Shown here: positions 1 through 6,678 of the stretch, piece after piece
Numbering within the stretch: position 1 is the first letter of the stretch
Layout of the letters: each line of letters opens with the position of its first letter
Source: an uncultured Acidobacteriota bacterium
GTDB lineage: Bacteria; Acidobacteriota; Terriglobia; Terriglobales; Acidobacteriaceae
Assembly (NCBI GenBank): GCA_903832475.1
Contig: CAILBQ010000725.1
Coordinates: 1 to 10,601, forward strand
Reading direction: 5' to 3'
DNA: 10,601 bases
Program-made: the position numbers and the translations under genes
Notes under the pieces: generated by a model
Told to the model about the DNA's origin: nothing
Database searches by the model: none
What the model saw: only the letters and a program-made list of their open reading frames with translations

Positions 1-90
1 AGCAGATTCCCCTGAGGGGAATGACAGAAAGAAAGGCAGGAGCTTGGACAGATGCGTTCCTTCGACTCGCTGCGCTTCGCTCAGGATGAC
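1..90. repeat. Composite dispersed repeat, short copy (A)
   Basis: Bases 1-31 match bases 8730-8760 with one mismatch, at the centre of a perfect 8-bp palindrome (arms 6-13 and 15-22, ATTCCCCT and AGGGGAAT). They are followed by an 11-nt fragment (32-42) of the 17-bp unit that is amplified in the other copy. Next come a shared GACAGA(T/C)GCG block (47-56) and a shared terminal CTTCG(C/T)TCAGGATGA block (75-89). The element sits 37 nt past the stop codon of the TPR gene and may extend left of the window. Bases 91-126 contain further imperfect echoes of TCAGGATGAC (around 109 and 126). No coding sequence is supported in 1-126. Such elements are probably genome-wide repeats in this lineage (inference). 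Confidence 0.75.
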
Positions 91-126
91 AGCTTAGCAA
101 GTGCTTCGATCAGGAGGACGGTGTGC

Positions 127-1629
127 TTAGGATGACGGCTTTTTGAGGGCGGCCTGGGCTGCGCCTCGCAGGGAGCCGCGGCGGTTGGGGCTGTTGGCGA
201 GGGCGGTGGCGAAGGCCGTGGAGGCGGCGGCGGGGTTGTGCTGTTCGAGCAGGAGGTCGCCGAGTTGTTCGCGAGCGGGGATGATGGGGCCGGGGGTGAC
301 AGGGAGCTTTTCGATGGCGTCTTCGTCATCGGCGGCGGCGCGCAGAGTGGCCACGGCGTCCTGCGGGCGGTCGATTGCCTGAAGCGACCAGGCTAGGATT
401 TCCCGGCGCATGATGCTGACCTGGGTGGCCCAGTAGAGGTTGTTGGCGGCGCGAAGCTGGTCTTCGATCTGCTGCAGTTTGTTGCTTTCGGTGGCGGCAT
501 CGCGGGGGTTGCCGTCGCGGGCAAAGCCTAGGCCGCGCGCCCAGACCGCGATGGCGAGGACGTGAGGCTGCACGGAGGGCGGAGGGCTGGGGATTTTTTC
601 CGCCTCTTTCCAGTTGTGGCGTTCGAGGAGATAGCGGATGGGCATGGCGGTGGCGGCGTAGCCGATTTTGAAGTCGCTCATGCGCTTGTTGGGCATGGCG
701 TTGAGCTGCTGGATGACTTGCGCAGCTTCCTGGTCGCGGCCGGTTTGCAGATAGGCGTAGACGAGGTAGTCCATGGCGTGGAGTTCTTCGCCGATGTCGG
801 CTTGCTGCTGGGCGGCGCGGCGGGCGGCGAGGTTGGCGGCGATGGAGTCGTCCCACAGGCCGAGGCGGGTGAAGATATGGGACGGCATGTGGAGGGCATG
901 GGGAGCTGACGGAGCGATGGCGGCGTAGACGCGGGCGGCGGCCAGGCCGCGAAGGGCGAGCTCCTGATTGTCGCAGGCGTGGATGAGGTAGTGGGGAATG
1001 CCAGGGTGGTCGGGGAACTGGCGGAAGAGAGATTCGAGCAGATCGGCGGCTTGTTTCTGGCGGGCGTGCTGCTTGTCGGCGGGGGATGCGTTGGAGATGA
1101 GGGCGAGAGCGTAGAAGACCTGGGTCTCGACGTCGGTGGGATTGGTTTTAGCAAGGTCGTGCATGGCGGCTTCGTAGTTCAAGGCGCGGGTGGCGTAGGG
1201 GACGGCGGGTGCGCCGGGGGCAGAGGTGTCGGGGAAGACCAGGCTGAGGGCGTGGAGGAAGCCCTGCTCGCGCGGGGAGGTTTCGTGGAGGCTGGCGGCC
1301 TGGCGAATCTGGTCCGCGGCTGCAGCGGAGTCAGCCGGAGAGGGAGGGAGGTCCCAGAGCTGGTGGTAGTGGGTCATGGCGCTGCCCCAGCGGGCGATGG
1401 CGCATTGCGGATCCTGGCGGGCGATGTCCTGGAAGGCCTGGTCGGCCGGCTTGTAGGCGAAGGAGTGCAGCAGCGCCACAGCGCGGTTGAAGGGCTGCTG
1501 GACCTCGGGCTTGCAGGAGATGGCGAAGGAGACGGTACCGAGCTTTTCGGGAGCCGGATGGTCGTGGACTTCCTGCGCAGCGGGCGGAGCGAGGGACACG
1601 AGAGCCAGGGTGAAGGCGAGTCTGATCAC
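127..1629 (-). CDS. Secreted tetratricopeptide-repeat protein of unknown function
   Basis: This 500-residue protein starts at a GTG (1629) with AGGAG at 1635-1639, five bases upstream. Residues 1-19 form a short signal peptide, so it is probably exported. TPR-like helical pairs run through most of the chain. The N-terminal part (about 45-92) has the FNRAVALLHSFAYKPADQAF and DPQCAIARWGSAMTHYHQLW pattern of a widespread uncharacterised bacterial TPR family. Two histidine-rich stretches stand out: H208, H213, H217 and D220 (HPGIPHYLIHACD), and H244, H247 and H251 (HALHMPSHIF). They could bind a metal or simply be structural. C-terminal repeats occupy about 355-490. The gene lies 29 nt downstream of the amidotransferase-like gene on the same strand, so co-transcription is likely. 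Composite repeat copy A follows its stop. The family assignment is fairly secure; the biochemical role is unknown. Confidence 0.88.
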   Translation of the reverse strand: MIRLAFTLALVSLAPPAAQEVHDHPAPEKLGTVSFAISCKPEVQQPFNRAVALLHSFAYKPADQAFQDIARQDPQCAIARWGSAMTHYHQLWDLPPSPADSAAAADQIRQAASLHETSPREQGFLHALSLVFPDTSAPGAPAVPYATRALNYEAAMHDLAKTNPTDVETQVFYALALISNASPADKQHARQKQAADLLESLFRQFPDHPGIPHYLIHACDNQELALRGLAAARVYAAIAPSAPHALHMPSHIFTRLGLWDDSIAANLAARRAAQQQADIGEELHAMDYLVYAYLQTGRDQEAAQVIQQLNAMPNKRMSDFKIGYAATAMPIRYLLERHNWKEAEKIPSPPPSVQPHVLAIAVWARGLGFARDGNPRDAATESNKLQQIEDQLRAANNLYWATQVSIMRREILAWSLQAIDRPQDAVATLRAAADDEDAIEKLPVTPGPIIPAREQLGDLLLEQHNPAAASTAFATALANSPNRRGSLRGAAQAALKKPSS

Positions 1630-1658
1630 TTCGTCTCCTGAGGGGATTTACGAGAGGT

Positions 1659-2534
1659 TCAGGAGTGGAGGACGGATTCTTCGATGGCGCGGGGGGTCCA
1701 GGCCTGGGCGGCGTGGACGAAGGCGGCAAAGATGGCGCGGGAGAGTGGGCTGAGGTCGTAGGTGCGTTCGGGATGCCACTGGACGCCGAGGACGAAGTGG
1801 GAGGGGCTGTCGAGCTCAATGGCTTCGATGATGCCGTCGGAGGTGCGGGCGGTGATGCGGATGTTGTCGCCGGGGGTGGCAATGGATTGGTGGTGGCTGC
1901 TGTTCACATTTGCGATGGGGCCTGTCGTCCAGGCAGTCGCTTCGCTTGGCTCTTCCGATGGTCGGTAACGAGAGAGATTGGAATTGTGCGCGCTGCGATC
2001 GAGTTTGTGGTCGATGTGGGCAACGTCGGGGGGTGGGATGAGAGCGGCGAGGCGGGTGTTGGGGGTGATTTCGAGGGAGTGGGCTTCGTGGACGGTGCGG
2101 CCTGGTTCGTGGTTGAGGGCGTGCGCTTGCTGGGTGGGAATGTCCTGGAGGAGGGAGCCGCCGCACCAGACGTTGAGGGCCTGGGCTCCGTAGCAGATGC
2201 CGAGGATGGGTTTGTGGAGGTTGAAGGCGTCCTGGAGGAGAAGCTCGTCGACGGCTTCGCGGGCGGGGTCGGCGGGAGCGCTTTGGGGGAGGCGGTTCTG
2301 CGCGTATTTCTGGGGCTCGATGTCGGCACCGCTGCCGGGGAGGAGGATGCCGTGGACGGTGGAGAGGACTTTGGCGACGCGCTGGGGGGTTTCGTGGAGG
2401 GGGATGAGGATGGGGGTGGCTCCGGCGGAGTGGAGCGCGTGGAGATATTGCGGGAGGGAGCGGGCGTTGTAGGCGAGGGCGTCTTCGGTGTACTGCGGGC
2501 TGGCGGGCTCGGGAATGGCGATGCGGATGGACAT
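1659..2534 (-). CDS. Gamma-glutamyl-gamma-aminobutyrate hydrolase-like class I amidotransferase (peptidase C26)
   Basis: This 291-residue cytoplasmic enzyme has no signal peptide. Its start at 2534 is supported by AGGGAG at 2540-2545, five bases upstream. The class I glutamine amidotransferase fold is indicated by LLPGSGADI (64-72), the nucleophile elbow GICYGAQALN with C114, and GVQWHPE with H254 and E256 completing the Cys-His-Glu triad. VNSSHHQSI (210-218) is the motif typical of PuuD-like members. Family members hydrolyse gamma-glutamyl bonds, for example gamma-glutamyl-GABA in putrescine breakdown. No other putrescine genes are present, so the substrate is uncertain and I give no symbol. 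An oddity is the segment of about 39 residues (171-209) just before VNSSHHQ. It is longer than I expect for the family and has different codon use, but it keeps the frame open. The gene is probably the first of an operon with the TPR gene. Confidence 0.88.
   Translation of the reverse strand: MSIRIAIPEPASPQYTEDALAYNARSLPQYLHALHSAGATPILIPLHETPQRVAKVLSTVHGILLPGSGADIEPQKYAQNRLPQSAPADPAREAVDELLLQDAFNLHKPILGICYGAQALNVWCGGSLLQDIPTQQAHALNHEPGRTVHEAHSLEITPNTRLAALIPPPDVAHIDHKLDRSAHNSNLSRYRPSEEPSEATAWTTGPIANVNSSHHQSIATPGDNIRITARTSDGIIEAIELDSPSHFVLGVQWHPERTYDLSPLSRAIFAAFVHAAQAWTPRAIEESVLHS
1908..2024 (-). other. Probable in-frame insertion inside the amidotransferase-like gene
   Basis: This stretch encodes residues 171-209, between the conserved core and the VNSSHHQ motif, where relatives normally have only a short connector (family knowledge, not aligned here). 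By hand count, 15 of 28 codons (residues 183-210) end in G or C, against 33 of 37 in the codons immediately downstream. It contains a perfect 5-bp hairpin, GCCTG-tcgtc-CAGGC, at 1920-1934. The peptide is polar and rich in Ser, Asn, Pro and Glu. Insertion of a dispersed repeat is my inference; the exact borders are uncertain. Confidence 0.4.
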
Positions 2535-2569
2535 GTAGGCTCCCTGGTGGATGAGTGTATCGCGTTGGA

Positions 2570-2635
2570 GGGGGTAGGGGTAGGGCGAGGGGTCAGGGGG
2601 GAGGAGCCAGGGGTCAGGGGCTACGGGGGGAGGGG
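2570..2635 (+). other. G-quadruplex-prone G-tract cluster
   Basis: Nine runs of three or more G occur in 66 bases (2570-2574, 2577-2580, 2583-2585, 2589-2592, 2596-2601, 2610-2613, 2617-2620, 2625-2630, 2632-2635). The first five are separated by loops of 2, 2, 3 and 3 bases and the last four by 3, 4 and 1. This gives two adjacent canonical quadruplex motifs on the plus strand. The 12-mer AGGGGTCAGGGG occurs twice, 21 bases apart (2588-2599 and 2609-2620), a simple-repeat signature. The tract lies in the divergent spacer, just upstream of the amidotransferase start and about 190 bases before the propeller gene. Confidence 0.7.
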
Positions 2636-2679
2636 TGGTGCTGCGGCGAGGGAGCGGCTTGGAAAGGGCGGGTGGGGGA

Positions 2680-2745
2680 TTGTTGTGATTTTTATTTGTT
2701 TCTTGCGCGGAATTTTGTCTTGATTACGCATTAAGGAAGTAGTCC
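2680..2745. promoter_or_regulatory. AT-rich island in the divergent intergenic region, likely promoter area
   Basis: This is the only markedly AT-rich stretch in the 287-base gap between the two divergent start codons (2534 and 2822). It includes a T-rich run at 2689-2702 and the segment ATTTTGTCTTGATTACGCAT. That makes it the natural place for the promoter of the plus-strand gene and possibly the minus-strand one. I could not find a -35/-10 pair with a good match and normal spacing, so no boxes are assigned. The remaining gap is G-rich low-complexity sequence with no supported gene. Confidence 0.3.
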
Positions 2746-2810
2746 TGAATTGCTGCCGGCGAGATGGTCTGGAGCGATTCGGTTTCGGGTCCCTATTTCA
2801 TTCGAGTTAT

Positions 2811-2816
2811 GGAGGA
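2811..2816 (+). promoter_or_regulatory. Ribosome binding site fixing the propeller gene start
   Basis: GGAGGA lies five bases before the ATG at 2822. This is better than the context of the in-frame TTG at 2750. Another in-frame ATG at 2894 has GGGAG nine bases upstream and would shorten the pre-sequence to a more normal signal-peptide length, so it remains an alternative. Confidence 0.7.
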
Positions 2817-2821
2817 ATTCC

Positions 2822-5800
2822 ATGAGTGCTTCTTCTGGTGCAGGGTTCGTTGCGTCGTTGGGGTCTGTCGGCCTCAATCGGGAGCTCGGTTTGATGAGCC
2901 GTTCCGCGGGTGTGCGGAGCGTGGGGGGATGGGTGTTGGCCGCGATGATGATTTCGCCGGTTGCCTTTGGCCAGAGCGGGGCGGCTGCGAGCGGTGAAGC
3001 CGTGGCGAAAACGGACGCGGCGTATGGGAAGTTGCCGTTGAGTTTTGCGGCGAACCAGGGCCAGACCGATGCCGCGGTGAAGTATGTTTCGCGGGGAAGT
3101 GGGTACGCGGTGTTTTTGACGGGGGATGAGGCGGTGGTGGCGCTGAGGAAGGGGAATGGTTCTGCCACCACGTCTCAGAAGCGAGATGCGGGGCACCCCA
3201 GTGAAGACAAGGGCGGGGACGCGGTGGGAGACGCAGTGCGCATGCGGCTGGTGGGTGCGGCGAAGGATCTGCGCGTTGCCGGCGAGGAGCCGCTGCCCGG
3301 GAAAGAAAGCTATTTTCTTGGCAACGATGCGGCGCAGTGGCATGCGGGTGTGCCGACGTTTGCGCGAGTGAAGTATCGAGGAGTGTATCCGGGGATCGAT
3401 CTGGTGTATTACGGGAACCAGCGTCAACTGGAATATGACTTTGTTGTGGAAGCGGGAGCGGATGCCAAGCGAGTGAAGCTGAGTTTTGCCGGGGCGAAGG
3501 CGGTGAAGCTGGATGCCAACGGCGCATTGGAGATTACAGCGGAACATGGGGAGATCGCGTTCCACAAGCCGGTGGTGTACCAAGTGAAGGATGGGCAGCG
3601 GCAGGCGGTGGATGGGCGATTCAAGCTGCTGGCGAAGAACGAGGTGGGGTTTGCGTTAGGGGCGTATGACAAGACGCGGGAGTTAGTCATCGATCCCACG
3701 CTGAGTTATGCGACTTACCTGGGCGGGGCGGGGTATCACGTTCCCGCGGGACCGGATTGCTGCGGAGACAGCGGCAATGCGGTGGCGGTGGATGCGCAGG
3801 GAAATGTGTATGTGACGGGAGAGACGGGGTCGGTGAATTTTCCCACGACGACCGGGGCTTTCGACACGAAGAATACGCAGGCCAACTACAGCGGGCACGG
3901 CGTGGTGTTTGTGAGCAAGCTGAATGCGACGGGAACAGCGCTCGAGTATTCGACGTTCCTGGGTGGGACCGGGGATTACTGGTATGGGGACAGCGGGCGC
4001 GGGATTGCGGTGGATGCCAGCGGCAATGCGTATGTGACGGGCGAAACGGCGTCCAACAATTTCCCTACGACCACGGGCGCCTACCAGCGGACGAACAAGA
4101 CCTTCAGCGTGGCGGGGTACACGGGGTTTGTGACCAAGCTGAATACGACGGGAACGGCGCTGGTGTATTCGACGCTGGTGGGAGGAAGCGGTCTGGCGAA
4201 CTGCTGTGGTCCAGCGTTTGGGGATTCGGACGCGGGCATTGTGCTGGCGCCGGGCAATGAGGCGGTGATTGCGGGGACGACGTATTCCAAGGACTATCCC
4301 GTATCTGGGGACGCGTATCAGAAGGTGAACAACGCGGAGAAGATCTCGAAGTCGAACCTGTTTGTGACCAAGCTGAATGCAGCGGGGTCAGGGCTGGTTT
4401 TCTCGACGTACCTGGGCGGCAGCGGGTACTCGGAAGGGTGCTGCTACTTCTTCTCGGGAGGCGACTATGGGACGGGCGTAGCGGTGGATGGAACCGGGGA
4501 CGTGTATGTGACGGGGTATGCCTATTCGCAGGATTTTCCGGTCACTTCGGGCGCGTTCCAGCCGAAGAACAAGGCGGACAAGAGCATCAATGGCACGGGC
4601 GCCGCGAATTACAACGCGGTGGTAGCGAAGTTGAATGCGACGGGTTCCGTGCTGTTGTATTCGACGTATCTGGGAGGCACCGGCAATCCGTATTACGGCG
4701 ATGAAGCGCTGGGGATCGCGGTCGACAATGAGTGCTATGCATACGTGACGGGACAAGCGGCTTCGACGGACTTTCCGGTGAAGGGCGCGTTCCAGGGAAC
4801 GGACCATGCGAATGTCTACCAGATCAACGGGTTTGTGACCAAGTTCAACACGACGGGGACGGCGCTCGAGTATTCGACGTACCTGGGGGGCGAGGTGAAG
4901 GGCCGCGCGTTTGGCGACTACACGAACGGGATCCAGGTGGATGCGGCGGGGCAGGCGTACGTGGTGGGAACGGCGCAATCGCTGAACTTTCCCGTGACCA
5001 GCAATGCGGCGCAGAAGACGAACAACGAAGTGGCCAATGCGGGAGCGGATTACTTTTCCGGGAACGCGTTTGTGACGGAGTTGAATGCGGCGGGCAATGG
5101 GCTGGTGTATTCGAGCTACCTGGGCGGCAGCGGTTCTTCGGATGGCGGGGCCGGTGGCGACACAGGGCTGGGACTGGCGCTGGATCTGGCGGGCAATGCG
5201 TACATCACGGGACACACGTTGTCGGCCAATTTTCCGGTCACGACGGGCGCGTATCAGACGGTGATGCCGGCGAAGACGGGCAGCGACCAGGATTCCGGAA
5301 ACGCGTTTGTGGCGAGGTTCGGGATCGGGTCGGGAAGTGTACTGACGACGAGCAGCGTGTCGGTGACGGCGGATGCGAATCCGGCGGCGGCGGATGTGAA
5401 GTTGACGCTGACGGCGTATGTGCAGCAGGGGACGGCTTGCGGATTTCCGCCGAGCGGGACGGTGACGTTCTCGATCGATGGAGGGACAGCGGTGAAGGTG
5501 ACGCTGGATGGTACGGGGCATGCGACGTATTCGACCTCGACGCTCACGGTCGGCAAGCATACGGTGGCGGTGAGTTACCTGGGAGATATGAAGTACAAGC
5601 CGAGCAGCGCGGCTAGTTACACCGAGACGATTACGGGCGCGCCGACGAGTGTGGCGGTGGTGTCGGGGAGCGGGCAGACGGTGGTGTATGGCGCGACGGC
5701 GGCGGCTCCGCTGGTGGTGGTGGTGAAGGATGCGGCGGGCGGAGCGGCGCCGGGAGTGCCGGTGACGTTTGCCGGGACAGGGTTGAAGTTCAACCCGACC

Positions 5801-6430
5801 ACGGTGTTGACGAATGAGGCAGGGCAGGCTTCGGTGCTGGTAACACCCACGGCGGTGGGCGCGCTGACGGGGACGGCGACCGTGGCCAATGTTTCCGGTT
5901 CGGCGGTATTCAACGTGACCGGGACCAAGGCCGTGCTGACGGTAACGGCGACCAGTATCAAGGTGCCGTATGGCCAGGCGATTCCTGCGTTGACAGACAG
6001 CATCACGGGATTTGTGAATGGCGACAAGTCCACGGTGGTGACGGGCAAGCCGGTGGAGACGACGACGGCCAAGGCGGGATCGGCGGTGGGGACGTATCCC
6101 ATCACGATCACGCAGGGGACGCTGGCGGCGGCGAATTATGCGTTCAAGTTGGTAGGTGGGACGGTGACGATCACTTCGCTGGGAACGGCGAAGACGCCGA
6201 CGTTCTCACCGGCGGGCGGAACGTATACGGCGGCGCAGACGGTGACGCTGAGCGATGCGACTGCAGGGGCGGTGATCTATTACACGACCAATGGGAGCAC
6301 GCCGACGGCAAGTTCCACGAAGTATTCGGCGCCGTTGAAGGTGACGGCGACGGAGACGATCAAAGCGATTGCCGTGGCGCCGGGGTATGTGAACTCCGCG
6401 GTAGGGAGCGCGACGTACACCATCAAGTAG
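2822..6430 (+). CDS. Large secreted SBBP-repeat beta-propeller protein with Ig-like, MBG and chitobiase-C-like domains
   Basis: This protein has 1202 residues from the ATG at 2822. An N-terminal extension leads into a hydrophobic signal segment (about residues 36-49, VGGWVLAAMMISPVAFG), with likely cleavage near FGQS. Residues about 67-292 match the N-terminal domain that precedes SBBP repeats (PLSFAANQGQTDAAVKY; GVYPGIDLVYYG; LVIDPTLSYATYLGG). Seven SBBP repeats follow (about 296-839), each with a YSTYLGG start, a GIAVDxxGNAYVTG core and an FVTKLN end. That number suggests a seven-bladed propeller. The tail has an Ig-like repeat domain (about 840-938), an invasin-like Big domain (about 939-1038), an MBG-type domain (about 1039-1117, IKVPYGQAIPAL) and a chitobiase/hexosaminidase C-terminal-like domain (about 1118-1201, GAVIYYTTNGSTPT). 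I see no catalytic site or sorting signal. A role in surface adhesion or carbohydrate contact is inference. Vicinal Cys pairs occur in three blades (313-314, 461-462, 540-541). Confidence 0.92.
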   Translation: MSASSGAGFVASLGSVGLNRELGLMSRSAGVRSVGGWVLAAMMISPVAFGQSGAAASGEAVAKTDAAYGKLPLSFAANQGQTDAAVKYVSRGSGYAVFLTGDEAVVALRKGNGSATTSQKRDAGHPSEDKGGDAVGDAVRMRLVGAAKDLRVAGEEPLPGKESYFLGNDAAQWHAGVPTFARVKYRGVYPGIDLVYYGNQRQLEYDFVVEAGADAKRVKLSFAGAKAVKLDANGALEITAEHGEIAFHKPVVYQVKDGQRQAVDGRFKLLAKNEVGFALGAYDKTRELVIDPTLSYATYLGGAGYHVPAGPDCCGDSGNAVAVDAQGNVYVTGETGSVNFPTTTGAFDTKNTQANYSGHGVVFVSKLNATGTALEYSTFLGGTGDYWYGDSGRGIAVDASGNAYVTGETASNNFPTTTGAYQRTNKTFSVAGYTGFVTKLNTTGTALVYSTLVGGSGLANCCGPAFGDSDAGIVLAPGNEAVIAGTTYSKDYPVSGDAYQKVNNAEKISKSNLFVTKLNAAGSGLVFSTYLGGSGYSEGCCYFFSGGDYGTGVAVDGTGDVYVTGYAYSQDFPVTSGAFQPKNKADKSINGTGAANYNAVVAKLNATGSVLLYSTYLGGTGNPYYGDEALGIAVDNECYAYVTGQAASTDFPVKGAFQGTDHANVYQINGFVTKFNTTGTALEYSTYLGGEVKGRAFGDYTNGIQVDAAGQAYVVGTAQSLNFPVTSNAAQKTNNEVANAGADYFSGNAFVTELNAAGNGLVYSSYLGGSGSSDGGAGGDTGLGLALDLAGNAYITGHTLSANFPVTTGAYQTVMPAKTGSDQDSGNAFVARFGIGSGSVLTTSSVSVTADANPAAADVKLTLTAYVQQGTACGFPPSGTVTFSIDGGTAVKVTLDGTGHATYSTSTLTVGKHTVAVSYLGDMKYKPSSAASYTETITGAPTSVAVVSGSGQTVVYGATAAAPLVVVVKDAAGGAAPGVPVTFAGTGLKFNPTTVLTNEAGQASVLVTPTAVGALTGTATVANVSGSAVFNVTGTKAVLTVTATSIKVPYGQAIPALTDSITGFVNGDKSTVVTGKPVETTTAKAGSAVGTYPITITQGTLAAANYAFKLVGGTVTITSLGTAKTPTFSPAGGTYTAAQTVTLSDATAGAVIYYTTNGSTPTASSTKYSAPLKVTATETIKAIAVAPGYVNSAVGSATYTIK
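3707..5338 (+). repeat. Seven SBBP propeller repeats
   Basis: Seven copies of a repeat of about 70-87 codons begin with Y/F-S/A-T/S-(Y/F/L)-(L/V)-GG and end with FV(T/S/A)(K/E/R)(L/F)N or, in the last copy, FVARFG. They are similar enough for short DNA identities; for example, a 19-nt match links 3938-3956 and 4862-4880. Repeat 3 is the most divergent in its core (GIVLAPGNEAVIAG) and repeat 5 has DNECYAYVTG. Confidence 0.88.
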
Positions 6431-6515
6431 GCACTTGCCCTGCGGGCGTAGGCACCTGCCGTGCGGGCGGATGCGGCTTCGGCACCTGCCGTGCGGGCGG
6501 ATGCGGCTTCGCCGC
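6430..6515. repeat. 30-bp direct repeats abutting a stop codon
   Basis: Two identical 30-bp units lie head to tail (6451-6480 and 6481-6510), each starting GGCACCTGCC and ending GATGCGGCTTC. They are preceded by a diverged partial unit (6430-6450) whose first base is the last G of the propeller gene's TAG. Each unit contains GCAC-ctgcc-GTGC. The last unit runs into a GCGGC-ttc-GCCGC hairpin (6503-6515). No gene is supported here, although the minus strand stays open. Confidence 0.85.
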
Positions 6516-6563
6516 GGATGCTCCCGGTGGTCGCACTTTGTCGCGGCTGTGGCCGGAGGTGCA

Positions 6564-6609
6564 GGAGGAGGGTGCTGTGTTTGCTAATGCAGGCACGGCG
6601 CCCTCCTTC
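6564..6609 (+). terminator. Long hairpin 3' of the propeller gene, possible terminator or mRNA-end structure
   Basis: Arms 6564-6580 and 6593-6609 can form 17 consecutive pairs in plus-strand RNA around a 12-base loop: 13 Watson-Crick pairs and four G:U pairs. In the minus-strand RNA those four positions become A:C mismatches, so the structure favours the plus-strand transcript, that is, the mRNA of the gene ending at 6430. No U-run follows, so it is not a classical intrinsic terminator. It may instead block 3' exonucleases or aid Rho-dependent ending. The rest of 6610-6678 shows no gene. Confidence 0.45.
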
Positions 6610-6678
6610 ACTTGCAGGCGCTTTGGCGGGAACGCCCGTGTGAGACAGAGGGTGGTGGTGCGAAGGTGCGGCAAGTGG

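Noticed and set aside
979..1641. 220-codon plus-strand open frame
   Set aside because: It is antisense to the TPR gene and has shadow composition.
1665..2723. 352-codon plus-strand open frame
   Set aside because: It runs antisense to the amidotransferase-like gene with a Gly/Val/Asp/Glu-rich composition typical of a shadow frame. The extension past 2534 only crosses the G-rich spacer.
2750..2821. Upstream TTG start for the propeller protein
   Set aside because: The ATG at 2822 has GGAGGA at ideal spacing. The extra 24 residues would push the signal segment further from the N-terminus.
4388..5560. 390-codon open frame on the minus strand
   Set aside because: It is antisense to the well-supported SBBP repeat domain and encodes an Arg/His-rich low-complexity product. 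It is a shadow of GC-biased codons.
6423..6674. Minus-strand open frame with a repeated PHPPARQVP peptide
   Set aside because: The peptide repeat is just the translation of the 30-bp DNA repeats; there is no ribosome site or homology.
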